From assembly GCA_031291075.1 (NCBI GenBank), contig JARLJS010000054.1, positions 1 to 53,581 on the forward strand: a DNA stretch of 53,581 nt. Direction: 5' to 3'. Each line of letters starts with the position of its first letter. Positions within the stretch are counted from its first letter, which is position 1. This DNA comes from Nevskia sp. (GTDB lineage: Bacteria > Pseudomonadota > Gammaproteobacteria > Nevskiales > Nevskiaceae). Both the position numbers and the translations under genes were made by a program. The notes beneath the pieces were generated by a model. The model did not search any database. It saw only the letters and a list, made by a program, of their open reading frames with translations, and was not told where the DNA came from. This document shows positions 20,625-28,800 of this stretch, piece after piece.

Positions 20625-20960
20625 TTACGCCTTGGCGGCGAAAGCGCGGCACCAGCCGTTCTTGTTCACGGCCTTGCCCGGGAAGGCGCCGCAGCCGGCC
20701 CAATCGCCGCTGGCGGTGGCGGGCTGGAACAGGGCGCACTTGGAGCACTGGCTTCCGGCCTTGAACGCGGTTTCCTTCTTCGCATCGATCTTGGAGGCGT
20801 CGTTGGTATATCCCAGCGCCTTGGCGGTGGGATCGTCCGGGCTCAGGTGCGGCAGATCGGCGGCCTGGGCCGGCGCCATGCGCAGCAGCGGCAGGGCGGC
20901 AACGCCCAGCGCGACGCGGCTGAGGAAGCGGCGGCGATCGGAAGAGACGGGATTCGACAT
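20625..20960 (-). CDS. hip: High-potential iron-sulfur protein (HiPIP)
   Basis: HiPIPs are small periplasmic electron carriers holding one 4Fe-4S cluster. The 111-residue precursor has a twin-arginine signal (SDRRRFLSRVALG, cleaved after APAQA near 33), fitting folded export. The cluster ligands are Cys72 and Cys75 (CSKC), Cys90 (GCGAF) and Cys104 (GWCRAF). The ATG at 20958-20960 was chosen because it gives the correct Tat signal; the frame is open slightly upstream. It could accept electrons from membrane complexes or donate to the oxidase chain, and no partner gene adjoins it. Confidence 0.96.
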   Translation of the reverse strand: MSNPVSSDRRRFLSRVALGVAALPLLRMAPAQAADLPHLSPDDPTAKALGYTNDASKIDAKKETAFKAGSQCSKCALFQPATASGDWAGCGAFPGKAVNKNGWCRAFAAKA

Positions 20961-21157
20961 GGTGCGTACTCCGGTAAGTTGAGGGAGGGAGCCAAGCACT
21001 TCTTGAGCGTGAAGCGATCTTAGCTTAGACCAAAAACAGACGGCGCAGGCTAGCAGACATCGGCGGCGGGCCGGGTAACGAGAATCGCTCGCGTCTGGTG
21101 ACGGGTGAGGTTACCTGCGGCGCAGGCGAAGACGGGGCCTTTTCCCCCTCATCCCTC

Positions 21158-22351
21158 TCAGGGCGCGAAGCGCCCGACCTCGCTCTTCACGGGGCTCGTT
21201 TCGCGCCCTGCCCAAGTGAACTGGACCAGCACGGCGGCCAGCGTCTGCATCGCCAGCACCAGCGCCACGCAGGCGGGCCAGCCGCCCCAGGACCAGAACG
21301 CGGCCGGCAGGCTGGCGCCGACGCTGCCGCCGATGTAGTAGCTGGTGAGGTACAGGCCCACGGCGGCGGAGCGCGCGGCGACGGCCAGGCGCGGCACCGC
21401 CACGGTGGCCAGCGACTGCACGATGAAGATGCCGCCGGAGCTGAGGACCAGCCCCAGCAGGATCTGCGGCAGCCAATGGCGCAGGGTCAGCAGCAGGCCG
21501 GTGGCGCTCGCCGCCAGCGCGGCCAGGCCCACGTTGCGCGGGCTCCAGCGCAGGGCCCAGCGGCCGCTGAACGGCGTGACCGCCATGCCCGCCAGGAACA
21601 CGAAGAAGATGAACGACAGGGCGTGGGTGGACAGCCCGAACGGCGGGGCGCTCAGGTAGAAGTTGAGATAGGTGAAGCTCGCCACCTGCGAGAACAGCAG
21701 GGTGAAGCCGATGCCGTAGGTGGCGAGCAGCGATGCGTTGCGCAGGTGGCCGGTCACGCCGGACAGGGAAGCCAGCAGCGAGCGGGTGGGTTTGAAGTTC
21801 CGCGAGCGGGGCAGCAGCGTTGCGATCAGCGGCAGGAAGCCGAGGTTGAGCAGGCCCATCACCACGAAGGCGGTGCGCCAGCCGTATTGGGCGGTGACCA
21901 GACCGGTGATGAAGCGGCCGCAGAAGCTGCCGAGCACGGTGCCGGCGACGTAAAGCGCGGCCACCGAGGCAGCCTCGACCGGCTCCCATTCCTCCGCGAT
22001 GTAGGCCACCACGCTGGCGAAGATGCCGGGGATGACCATGCCCTGCACCGCCCGCCAGGCCAGCAGCACGGCCAGGTTGTTGGCGGTGGCGGAGCCGAAG
22101 GTGGCCAGGGTGAGCAGGCTCAGCGCGCCGAGCAGCACGCGACGGCGGCCGAAGCGGTCGGCCAGGCCGCCGGCGAAGGGGGCTGCGCAGGCCACGCCGA
22201 GGGTGGTGACGGTGACGGTGAGGCTGACCTGGGCCACGCTGGCGTCGAAGACCCGGCGCAGCTCGGGCAGCAGGGCCTGGGTGACGTAAAGCTCGAAGAA
22301 GGCGCACATGCCGGCGGCGACCACCGCCAAACGTCTTCGTTCGATCTGCAC
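21158..22351 (-). CDS. MFS transporter, YnfM-like
   Basis: This 397-residue major facilitator has twelve hydrophobic segments. The first-loop signature GGLADRFGRRRVLLGALS lies near 60-77. The N-terminal motif CAFFELYVTQALLPEL places it in the YnfM/YybF-like group of drug:H+ antiporters. I chose GTG at 22349-22351 because CGGAG sits seven bases upstream and the resulting length is normal; the frame stays open to 22684 but crosses repeat DNA. The transported compound is unknown. Confidence 0.88.
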   Translation of the reverse strand: MQIERRRLAVVAAGMCAFFELYVTQALLPELRRVFDASVAQVSLTVTVTTLGVACAAPFAGGLADRFGRRRVLLGALSLLTLATFGSATANNLAVLLAWRAVQGMVIPGIFASVVAYIAEEWEPVEAASVAALYVAGTVLGSFCGRFITGLVTAQYGWRTAFVVMGLLNLGFLPLIATLLPRSRNFKPTRSLLASLSGVTGHLRNASLLATYGIGFTLLFSQVASFTYLNFYLSAPPFGLSTHALSFIFFVFLAGMAVTPFSGRWALRWSPRNVGLAALAASATGLLLTLRHWLPQILLGLVLSSGGIFIVQSLATVAVPRLAVAARSAAVGLYLTSYYIGGSVGASLPAAFWSWGGWPACVALVLAMQTLAAVLVQFTWAGRETSPVKSEVGRFAP

Positions 22352-22661
22352 CGCGGGCTCCGTCGAAAAGCTGCGGCAGCTTAGGGCTTGCGAGGGTATC
22401 CCGCAAATATCGGTTGGGAGTATTTTTCGGTCGGATGCGGGTTCGTTGTTTCCCCTCTGCAGCGTGCGGGAGAGGGGAACAACTTCCGCATCCCAGCGGT
22501 ATCCCGAATCGGAAAGTGCGCCTGAGTTTCCGTCACCCGTCAGCGCGGAAATCGGGGCCGGAGCTGGTGTATGAGTTCCAACTCGCAACGCCAGGGTCAG
22601 GGAGAGGGGGCATGTCCTTGCGCACCTGGCTCGTCCGTGGAGCGCCCCTCTCCCTGACCCT
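22352..22661. repeat. Gene-free stretch with nested inverted repeats
   Basis: No gene is convincing here. It holds a short hairpin near 22448-22475 (TCCCCTCT and AGAGGGGA flanks) and a larger inverted repeat whose arms, 22593-22611 (AGGGTCAGGGAGAGG) and 22644-22661 (CCTCTCCCTGACCCT), enclose about 32 bases. These belong to the same GC-rich dispersed palindrome class seen elsewhere in the window. Confidence 0.65.
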
Positions 22662-22681
22662 CTCCCCGCCGGAGCGGGGAG
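22662..22681 (-). terminator. Hairpin after the acylase gene
   Basis: CTCCCCGC (22662-22669) and GCGGGGAG (22674-22681) form a perfect 8-bp stem with loop CGGA, three bases past the stop codon of the minus-strand acylase gene. There is no clear T run, so it could be a terminator or only a 3' stability hairpin. Confidence 0.45.
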
Positions 22682-22684
22682 CAT

Positions 22685-25600
22685 TCAGCGGCCGCTCTGC
22701 ACCTCCACCACCTGCTGGTAGGTGGGGCGGTTCACCCAGGGCATGGTGGGATCGGCCAGCAGGCTGAAGTCGGAGAATTCGATGGCGTCGTACTGCTCCA
22801 CCGTGGCCTTTTTCTTGGCAGCTTCATTGGGCAGGACGCTGCCGTCCCACTTGCCCATGGTGGCGATGCCGCCGAGATCCGCGAGCGCGCTGGTCAGCGC
22901 CGCCAGCACGGCGTTGCGGCAATCGTCCACGGTGCCGGTGCCGGTGCCGGCGCACTTGAGCGCCTGGTAGTCGGTGTGGCCGGGCGTGTTCAGCGCCATC
23001 TGCAGCATGCGCACCATCGGCTGGTACCAGCCGTACTCGTAGGCCGAGCCCTGCTGGCGCGGCGCATCGTAGCGGCACAGCAGGAGGACGCTGACGCAGT
23101 TGGTGAGGCCGGGGACGTCGTCCTTGGGATCGAGCTGCTGCAACTGGCTGGTGACGGTCTGCATCAGGTGCAGGTACCAGGCGTCCATCAGCACCACGGC
23201 GGCGCGGTGGTCGTACTTGCCGTCGTGGTTGCGGTCGCGGCGCCAGGCGCCGAGGCCCTTGCCGCCGTTGATCCACTGGTTGGAGCCGTCGTCGAGCCAG
23301 GCCTGCATCAGCGTCGCCGCCTGTTGCTGGTCGCTGCTGAGCGTGCCCTGCTGCATGAGCTGCAGCAGCAGCGGCAGCAGCGTCTGGCCGCGCAGGTCGG
23401 TGTAGCCGGCGTCGGCCATGATCTCGACCACGTTGCCGAACTCGAATTTCTTTCCCGTGGCGAGGAAGTTGCGGAAACGCACCGGCTCGGTGTCGATGCG
23501 GTGCACCGGGCCCCAGTTGGGCCGGTTGTCGGCGGCCCACCAGCCGGGGGCGGGGGAGTTGTTCCAGCTGGCGATGAAGCCCTCGGGCGGGTTCACGATT
23601 TGCGGGTGGGAGGCGAAGGGCAGGAAGTTCTGCCATTCATACCAGCCGCCCTGCAGCGGGCCGCCGTTCTGCGCCACCGGCACGGCGCGGCCGGGGAATG
23701 GTACATCGCCGCCGTATTGCTGGAAGAACGCGGCATTCAGGCTGCGGTCGTTCTGCCATTCGTAGCGGCCGTCGCCCCAGGCCGGCAGGTCGGGCGACTG
23801 GCCCGGGTCGCGCAGCGGCAGCAGGCCGCTGGCGACGTAGGCGACGTCGTTCTTGTCGACGTAGAGCCAGTTGAAGGTGCCGGTGATGCCGTTGAACAGG
23901 TGCTGGAAGCTGCTGGCGCCGTGGACGATGGGGGTGGAGGCGACCGCCGCCGGCGCGGCCGTATCCAGCTCGCCAAAGTAGGTGCTGCGCTGGGTGGAGA
24001 TCGCCACCGGCTCGCCGTTCACCGTGGCGGTGGCGAACACCGGGCCGTAGTGGGTGCGCAGCACGTAACGCTTGATCGCGGCCGGCAGGATGGAGCCGCC
24101 GGAGCCGATCGAGGCCAGCGTGGGTGCGGCGGTCCAGCTGTCGGTGCGCTTGTAGAAGCGGCGGCACTGCGGGCCGTTGCCGTCTCCCACGTCGTAGAGA
24201 TAACCGTCGGCGGACGGAAAGCCGTCGACCAGCGTCAGCGAAGGCTTGCTGCCGTCCATGTTGCACATCTTCGACACACGCGTATCGACGATGTCGCTGT
24301 CGTTGGAGGTGGCGCTCCAGGCGTAGTCCACCCCGCGGCCGATGAGGATGTAGGGCAGCGTGCCGAAAGCCATGCCGCGGCCGTCGAAGTCGGTGGCGGT
24401 GCCGCCGGTGGAATGCACCGCGAACTCCCAGGGCAGGTCCGGGTCGTAGTAGCTCATCTGCGGGCCCATCACACCGATGGGATGGCCGTCCATGGTGTTG
24501 CCGGCATTGACCGCCATCCAGTTGGACATGCTGTCGGGCGGGCCGAAGCCGGCGGCGTGCAAGGCGTTGCGCAGCAGGGTATAGGGGCTTTGCGCGGCGA
24601 CCATGGGAGGCCGCGTGGCGGGCTTGCCATGGGCCGCGGCCAGGCGGGTTTCCTTGCCGCCGTGTGCCGTCTTGCGCCGGATCGTTGCCGCGGCGGCCAG
24701 GTTTTCGTTCACGCCACCCGCGGTGTAGGCGGCAAAGGTCTTGTAGCTGCCCACGTCCCACACGGCCGCTCCCGGCGGCAGCATTTGCGGACAGCTCTCG
24801 TCCAGGCTCGCCGGCGACTGGTGATAGGCGGTGCTGATGGTGCGGGTGGCGTCGGGATCATCGGCGTGGCGGATGTCGCGCCACAGCTTGCAGGCCTGCT
24901 CCGGCACCATGCTGTTGCCGGCGGTGAAGCCGGGGTCGATCTGCTGCAGCATCAGCTCGTTGACGTTCTCGCTGCCGCCGCCGACGGCGAACAGCGCCTG
25001 GATGAAGATGGCCGAGGCGACGATATCGTTGCGATTGAATTTCGCCGGCGGGAAGCCGCCGTTCTTGAGGATGGCGTACTCCGGCGGCAGCTTCTTCGAA
25101 TTGCTGCCGGTAAGGGTCTTGACGTAGGCGTTGACGCCCGCGATGTCGGCGTCGATGTCCTGCAGCACCAGCGGGCCGAGGTCGCCGAACTTGGCGGTGG
25201 TGGCGTTCACCATCGCGGTCAGCTCGTCCTCGCTGTAGCCGGCGGTGACCGCCAGGCCGGCGTCGATCTGGTAGAACAGCGGCGCCGGTCCCAGGAACTG
25301 GCTGGTCTGGCCGCGGCCGACATGGCGCAGCACGTCCATCAGCCACAGGCGGTCCTCGGCCTGGGCGTAGCCCACGCCGAACATCGCATCGCGGCGGTTG
25401 GCGGCGGTGATGAAGGGGACGCCCCAGCCGTCGCGCTGGATGGTGGCGGTACCGCCGAACGCGGTGGGAATGGTTTCGGTGGAGACCACCGTGTCCGGCG
25501 TCAGGCCCTCGTGCTTGAAGTAGTTGCAGGCGCTGTCGGAGGCGGCAGTGTGCTGCGCGATATCCGTGGGCGGGGTGCAGGGCGCGGACTTGAGGCCCTG

Positions 25601-25930
25601 CTTGGCATAGCTGAGGTCGCCGTAGAGCGTGGCCTGGTCGACGAAATTCTTGGGGTATAGCGCCGGCACGCCCTGCAGCGGCAGGCCCAGCCCGCCGGCG
25701 GAATTGCCGTTGCTGCCGGGCGGCAGTACGTTGAGGTAGATGCTGTTGCCGTCGCCGGGTCCGAGGCTGCCGCTGGGACCGCCGGAGCCGCCTCCGCCGC
25801 CACCACTCCCCGCCGCGTTGCCGCCCGAGGACGAGTTGGATCCGCAGCCGGCCAGCAGCCCGGCCAACCCGGCCGCGCACGCCAGCCCCATCATCCGCCG
25901 AACAGATCCGGATTGGCCCGAGCCCCTCAT
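22685..25930 (-). CDS. Penicillin acylase family N-terminal nucleophile hydrolase, lipoprotein
   Basis: Members of this family cleave amides such as acyl-homoserine lactones or beta-lactam side chains after self-processing into alpha and beta chains. The 1081-residue precursor has a lipobox (LLAGC near residue 30), a Ser/Gly-rich tether (about 31-60) and an alpha-chain region with RDGWGVPFITA and YAQAEDRLWLMD. The probable beta-chain N-terminal Ser is near 469 in DSMSNWMAVNAG, where the family has SNNWAV. A PQMSYYDPDLPWEF segment follows. At over 1000 residues it is longer than typical acylases (about 750-850). Lipid anchoring points to the cell surface or periplasm. A quorum-quenching role is possible but unproven. 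Confidence 0.9.
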   Translation of the reverse strand: MRGSGQSGSVRRMMGLACAAGLAGLLAGCGSNSSSGGNAAGSGGGGGGSGGPSGSLGPGDGNSIYLNVLPPGSNGNSAGGLGLPLQGVPALYPKNFVDQATLYGDLSYAKQGLKSAPCTPPTDIAQHTAASDSACNYFKHEGLTPDTVVSTETIPTAFGGTATIQRDGWGVPFITAANRRDAMFGVGYAQAEDRLWLMDVLRHVGRGQTSQFLGPAPLFYQIDAGLAVTAGYSEDELTAMVNATTAKFGDLGPLVLQDIDADIAGVNAYVKTLTGSNSKKLPPEYAILKNGGFPPAKFNRNDIVASAIFIQALFAVGGGSENVNELMLQQIDPGFTAGNSMVPEQACKLWRDIRHADDPDATRTISTAYHQSPASLDESCPQMLPPGAAVWDVGSYKTFAAYTAGGVNENLAAAATIRRKTAHGGKETRLAAAHGKPATRPPMVAAQSPYTLLRNALHAAGFGPPDSMSNWMAVNAGNTMDGHPIGVMGPQMSYYDPDLPWEFAVHSTGGTATDFDGRGMAFGTLPYILIGRGVDYAWSATSNDSDIVDTRVSKMCNMDGSKPSLTLVDGFPSADGYLYDVGDGNGPQCRRFYKRTDSWTAAPTLASIGSGGSILPAAIKRYVLRTHYGPVFATATVNGEPVAISTQRSTYFGELDTAAPAAVASTPIVHGASSFQHLFNGITGTFNWLYVDKNDVAYVASGLLPLRDPGQSPDLPAWGDGRYEWQNDRSLNAAFFQQYGGDVPFPGRAVPVAQNGGPLQGGWYEWQNFLPFASHPQIVNPPEGFIASWNNSPAPGWWAADNRPNWGPVHRIDTEPVRFRNFLATGKKFEFGNVVEIMADAGYTDLRGQTLLPLLLQLMQQGTLSSDQQQAATLMQAWLDDGSNQWINGGKGLGAWRRDRNHDGKYDHRAAVVLMDAWYLHLMQTVTSQLQQLDPKDDVPGLTNCVSVLLLCRYDAPRQQGSAYEYGWYQPMVRMLQMALNTPGHTDYQALKCAGTGTGTVDDCRNAVLAALTSALADLGGIATMGKWDGSVLPNEAAKKKATVEQYDAIEFSDFSLLADPTMPWVNRPTYQQVVEVQSGR

Positions 25931-26046
25931 GACCTCCCCTCCCGGCTTATCCGAGTAGTGGAGATACTATGGGGGCGGGCACGGCGCGGCGCCTTGACAG
26001 TTGGCGCCAGCGCCGGTCGGCGCAATCAGGCTGGGGAGCCGGCTCC

Positions 26047-27351
26047 TTACTGCCCCGCCTGGCAGGCGGCGAACACCTGGGCCGGTGTTTCGCTGTTGCC
26101 GGTATGCGTGTCGAACACCGTCTTGGCGCAGTAGGTGGCGGCCGGGAAGTAGTTGCCCATGGTCGCCTTCGGGTTGAGCAGGTTGGTGACGTTGAACGCC
26201 GACTGCGTGTAGTTGGGGGACGGCAGCATCTGGCGGTAGGTCGGCGCGGCCATGTTGGTCGTTCCGAACGGCAGCCAGTTGAAACCGTGTGCCGCGTTGG
26301 CGTTTTGCGGCTGCTTGCCGGGGATGGAGATGACCGTATAGAAGTAGCCGTCCGCCGCGATCGTCGCGGTGTCGTCCTCGATGCAGGCGAAGGTTTCGTC
26401 GGTGAGGAAGCGCGGTGCGTCCTCGCACAGCGACCAGTGGCGCAACTGCGGGTCGGTGCCCGCGCCCGCCTCGGACGCATAGGTTGGTGCCTGGGCCCGG
26501 ATCAGGACCAGGTCGCCCGAGGTCTGGTTGATCCAGGCGTAGAGGTAGCGGACATCGCGGTTGACCACGAAGTCCGTGCTGCTGTTGGGGTTCCTCAGCT
26601 GGAAGACCGGCGGCAGCGGAACCGGCTGGGCAGGAATGGGCGCCGGCTGGAGCGGAGCCGCGTACAACTGGTTGAGATACTGGTTCTCCGTGATGTCGAC
26701 CAGGTTGACGAGGTAGATGCCGGTCGTGCAGATCGGCGGCAGCGTGAGCGAGCCGACCGGCACGTCGCCGTGGTTCGTTTCCAGGTACACCTGTGGCAGG
26801 GGTACGCCGCCGTGCTGCGATACGCTCAGGCCGTTGAAGGCGTTGTACACGCGGTAGGTGACCACGGCGACGCCCTTGTCCGGGAACTTTGCGGGATCGA
26901 CGTAGAGCGTATTCGCCGCCGGCGTGGAAGGCTGCGGGCCGATGACGATGTAGGCGGTGTAGTGGCCGCCCGCGTTGATGCTGGTGTCGACGACGTTGAT
27001 CGCCGTGAACGGATTGCCGCTGCTGGAGTCGGGTGCGATCAGGTAATCCGGCAGCGAGGACAGCGTCTGCAGCAGGTCGGTCAGGTCGTTGGAGACCTGG
27101 AAGGAGAAGTAGCGCGCGTAGGGGAACTGCCCCTTGATCTTGAACGTGGTGCCGACCGGAAAGGTGGCGGAGATGTACATCTCCTGGTAATCCGCGGCGA
27201 GGTCGATCAGGTCCGGCTGCCCGCCATTCAGGGACGATACTTCGACGGAACTCCAGGTGCAGGCGACGGGCGCGGCGGCCTTGCCGGGCGCGGGCAGGCT
27301 CAGCACCGCGAGCAGCAGGATGGAAGCCAGCCAAGTGTGTGCGCGAAACAT
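26047..27351 (-). CDS. Secreted protein of unknown function
   Basis: I do not recognise the family. The 434-residue product has a signal peptide (about 1-26, ending PGKAAA) and no later membrane segment. It looks like a folded beta-rich extracytoplasmic protein. It has few cysteines (CTW near the mature N terminus, CTTG, LCED, ACIED, YCAKT, AACQAG), enough for three disulfides, and a Pro-rich stretch near 230-245. GGAGGAG lies upstream of the ATG. It follows the YCF48 gene on the same strand after 328 bp of AT-rich spacer, so it probably has its own promoter. Confidence 0.75.
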   Translation of the reverse strand: MFRAHTWLASILLLAVLSLPAPGKAAAPVACTWSSVEVSSLNGGQPDLIDLAADYQEMYISATFPVGTTFKIKGQFPYARYFSFQVSNDLTDLLQTLSSLPDYLIAPDSSSGNPFTAINVVDTSINAGGHYTAYIVIGPQPSTPAANTLYVDPAKFPDKGVAVVTYRVYNAFNGLSVSQHGGVPLPQVYLETNHGDVPVGSLTLPPICTTGIYLVNLVDITENQYLNQLYAAPLQPAPIPAQPVPLPPVFQLRNPNSSTDFVVNRDVRYLYAWINQTSGDLVLIRAQAPTYASEAGAGTDPQLRHWSLCEDAPRFLTDETFACIEDDTATIAADGYFYTVISIPGKQPQNANAAHGFNWLPFGTTNMAAPTYRQMLPSPNYTQSAFNVTNLLNPKATMGNYFPAATYCAKTVFDTHTGNSETPAQVFAACQAGQ

Positions 27352-27679
27352 AAGGATCCGACTCCTCCGGTATTCCCGAGGTAAGTTAGCAGCCGCCGCG
27401 CAGGTTTCAGTGGACTATAGTTAGTTTTCTCCAATGGTATTTATATGGAGCGGAAAAATCCCTCTATTTGTTACATTTATGTCAAAAACCCGGCGCACGC
27501 CACGTGCAAAAAAGTTCGATTTATCCGCCTGGAAATTGGCGGGGCGGCCTGGAATTTCTCCAAGCGCTCTGTACGAATGTTTGGTTCATTGCCGGCATCG
27601 GCGGGCACTGCAGCCGCTACATACAACGAAAGAAAAAATGCCCGGTTCAGGCCCGCATAACCGCTGCGCCGCGCGGTTG
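27352..27679. other. AT-rich gene-free spacer
   Basis: No coding region, repeat or RNA gene stands out. The part around 27420-27520 is much richer in A+T than the surroundings (GTATTTATATGG, TTGTTACATTTATG), so it is likely to hold the promoter of the downstream minus-strand secreted-protein gene. A 71-residue open frame on the plus strand lacks coding character. Confidence 0.5.
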
Positions 27680-28684
27680 TCAGGGGCTGTTCGGCCCCGG
27701 CCCGGTGCCGCTGTTCCGATCCCGTTCCGGTCCGGTGACCCCCTGGTCGCCGAACAGGAGCGGGGCGCTGCTCGAGCCGGCAAGCGCCGCATTCAGGGGT
27801 ACGCGGTCGGTGCGGGTGTGGGCAATGAAGCTGTGTGCGCCGTCGGCGCTGGTGAGCGTCACGCCGCCCAGCCCTGTGATCAGGATGGAGCCGTCGGCGT
27901 TCTGCACGATGCCGGTGAGCGACTGGTCGGTGCCCGAAGGCACTTCGCTCCAGTTGGCGCCCTGGTCGCGGCTGACGAAGACGTGGCCGCGCTGGCCGGC
28001 GGCGAGCAGGCTGCCGTCGCGGAGCTGCAGGCCGGTCCAGAATGAGCCGGGGTTGGCGGTCTTGACCTCGTTCCAGCTGGCGTCGCCGTCGGCGGAGCGG
28101 TAGATCAGGCCGTTTTCCGCGGCAATGTAGAGCGCGGTTGCCGGGTCGCCGAACAGGCAGTACAGGTGATGGTCGGTGTCGGCGCCTGCTTCCACCTGCA
28201 GCGGCGTCCAGCTGGCGCCGCCGTCGGCGGTCTGCACGGCGGTGCCGAACAAGCCCACGGCGAAGCCATGCCGCGCGTCCTTGAACAGGATCGAGAACAG
28301 CGGCTTGTCGCCGTCCAGGTCCTCGCGCTGCAGGGTCCAGTGGTCGCCACCGTCCTCGGTATGCAGGATCACGCCGTCGTGGCCGGCCGCCCAGCCGTGG
28401 CGGTCGTCGACGAAGCTGAGGCTGGTCAGCAGGGCCTGCGTCGGCACCGTGTCGGCCTGGCGGAAGTGGGCGCCGTCGTCGTCGGAAAGCAGGATCACGC
28501 CGTGGTCGCCGGCGGCGACGATGCGCCGGCCGGCCCGGGCCGCGGCCAGGATCGGCGCGCGCATCGCGTCCGGCACGATCACCGCCGGCTTCTGCATCGA
28601 GGCCGGCGGCGCGTCCGCGGCTAGCGCGACGCCGTTGCCCAGCATGAGCAGGATCACCGCGAACGAGGTCTTCTGCAGAAGCAT
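27680..28684 (-). CDS. YCF48/BNR-repeat periplasmic beta-propeller protein
   Basis: This 334-residue protein has a signal peptide (cleaved near VALAADA) and repeated YCF48/BNR blades with the DDGAHFRQAD, EDGGDHWTLQ, ADGGASWTPL, ADGDASWNEV and RDQGANWSEV pattern, each the S/T-x-D-x-G-x-x-W type. Such propellers act as scaffolds, as the HCF136/YCF48 assembly factor does. It is the last gene of the DUF1329-DUF1302-RND block, an arrangement common in Pseudomonas and relatives. It is separated from the RND gene by a long hairpin. It probably assists the envelope transport complex; its true role is unknown. Confidence 0.88.
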   Translation of the reverse strand: MLLQKTSFAVILLMLGNGVALAADAPPASMQKPAVIVPDAMRAPILAAARAGRRIVAAGDHGVILLSDDDGAHFRQADTVPTQALLTSLSFVDDRHGWAAGHDGVILHTEDGGDHWTLQREDLDGDKPLFSILFKDARHGFAVGLFGTAVQTADGGASWTPLQVEAGADTDHHLYCLFGDPATALYIAAENGLIYRSADGDASWNEVKTANPGSFWTGLQLRDGSLLAAGQRGHVFVSRDQGANWSEVPSGTDQSLTGIVQNADGSILITGLGGVTLTSADGAHSFIAHTRTDRVPLNAALAGSSSAPLLFGDQGVTGPERDRNSGTGPGPNSP

Positions 28685-28703
28685 GAGCTATGACATCGTC
28701 ATT

Positions 28704-28786
28704 CAGTCCGCAAATGAACGCAAATAAACGCAAATAAAACCACAGTGCTTTTAAATTTGCGTTTATTTGCGTTCATTTGCGGACTG
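28704..28786. repeat. Perfect 32-bp inverted repeat between RND and YCF48 genes
   Basis: Arms 28704-28735 and 28755-28786 are perfectly complementary and are separated by 19 bases. The arms are built on the repeated words CGCAAATGAACG and CGCAAATAAACG. The unit is AT-rich against a GC-rich background and lies in the 116-bp gap between two co-directional genes. It could form a cruciform or an mRNA hairpin that lowers expression of the distal gene, or be a small mobile palindrome. Confidence 0.9.
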
Positions 28787-28800
28787 TTGTTTGATGTGAC

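Noticed and set aside
27445-27660. 71-codon plus-strand frame in the AT-rich spacer
   Set aside because: Amino acid makeup is not protein-like and it lies in the probable promoter region of an opposite-strand gene.
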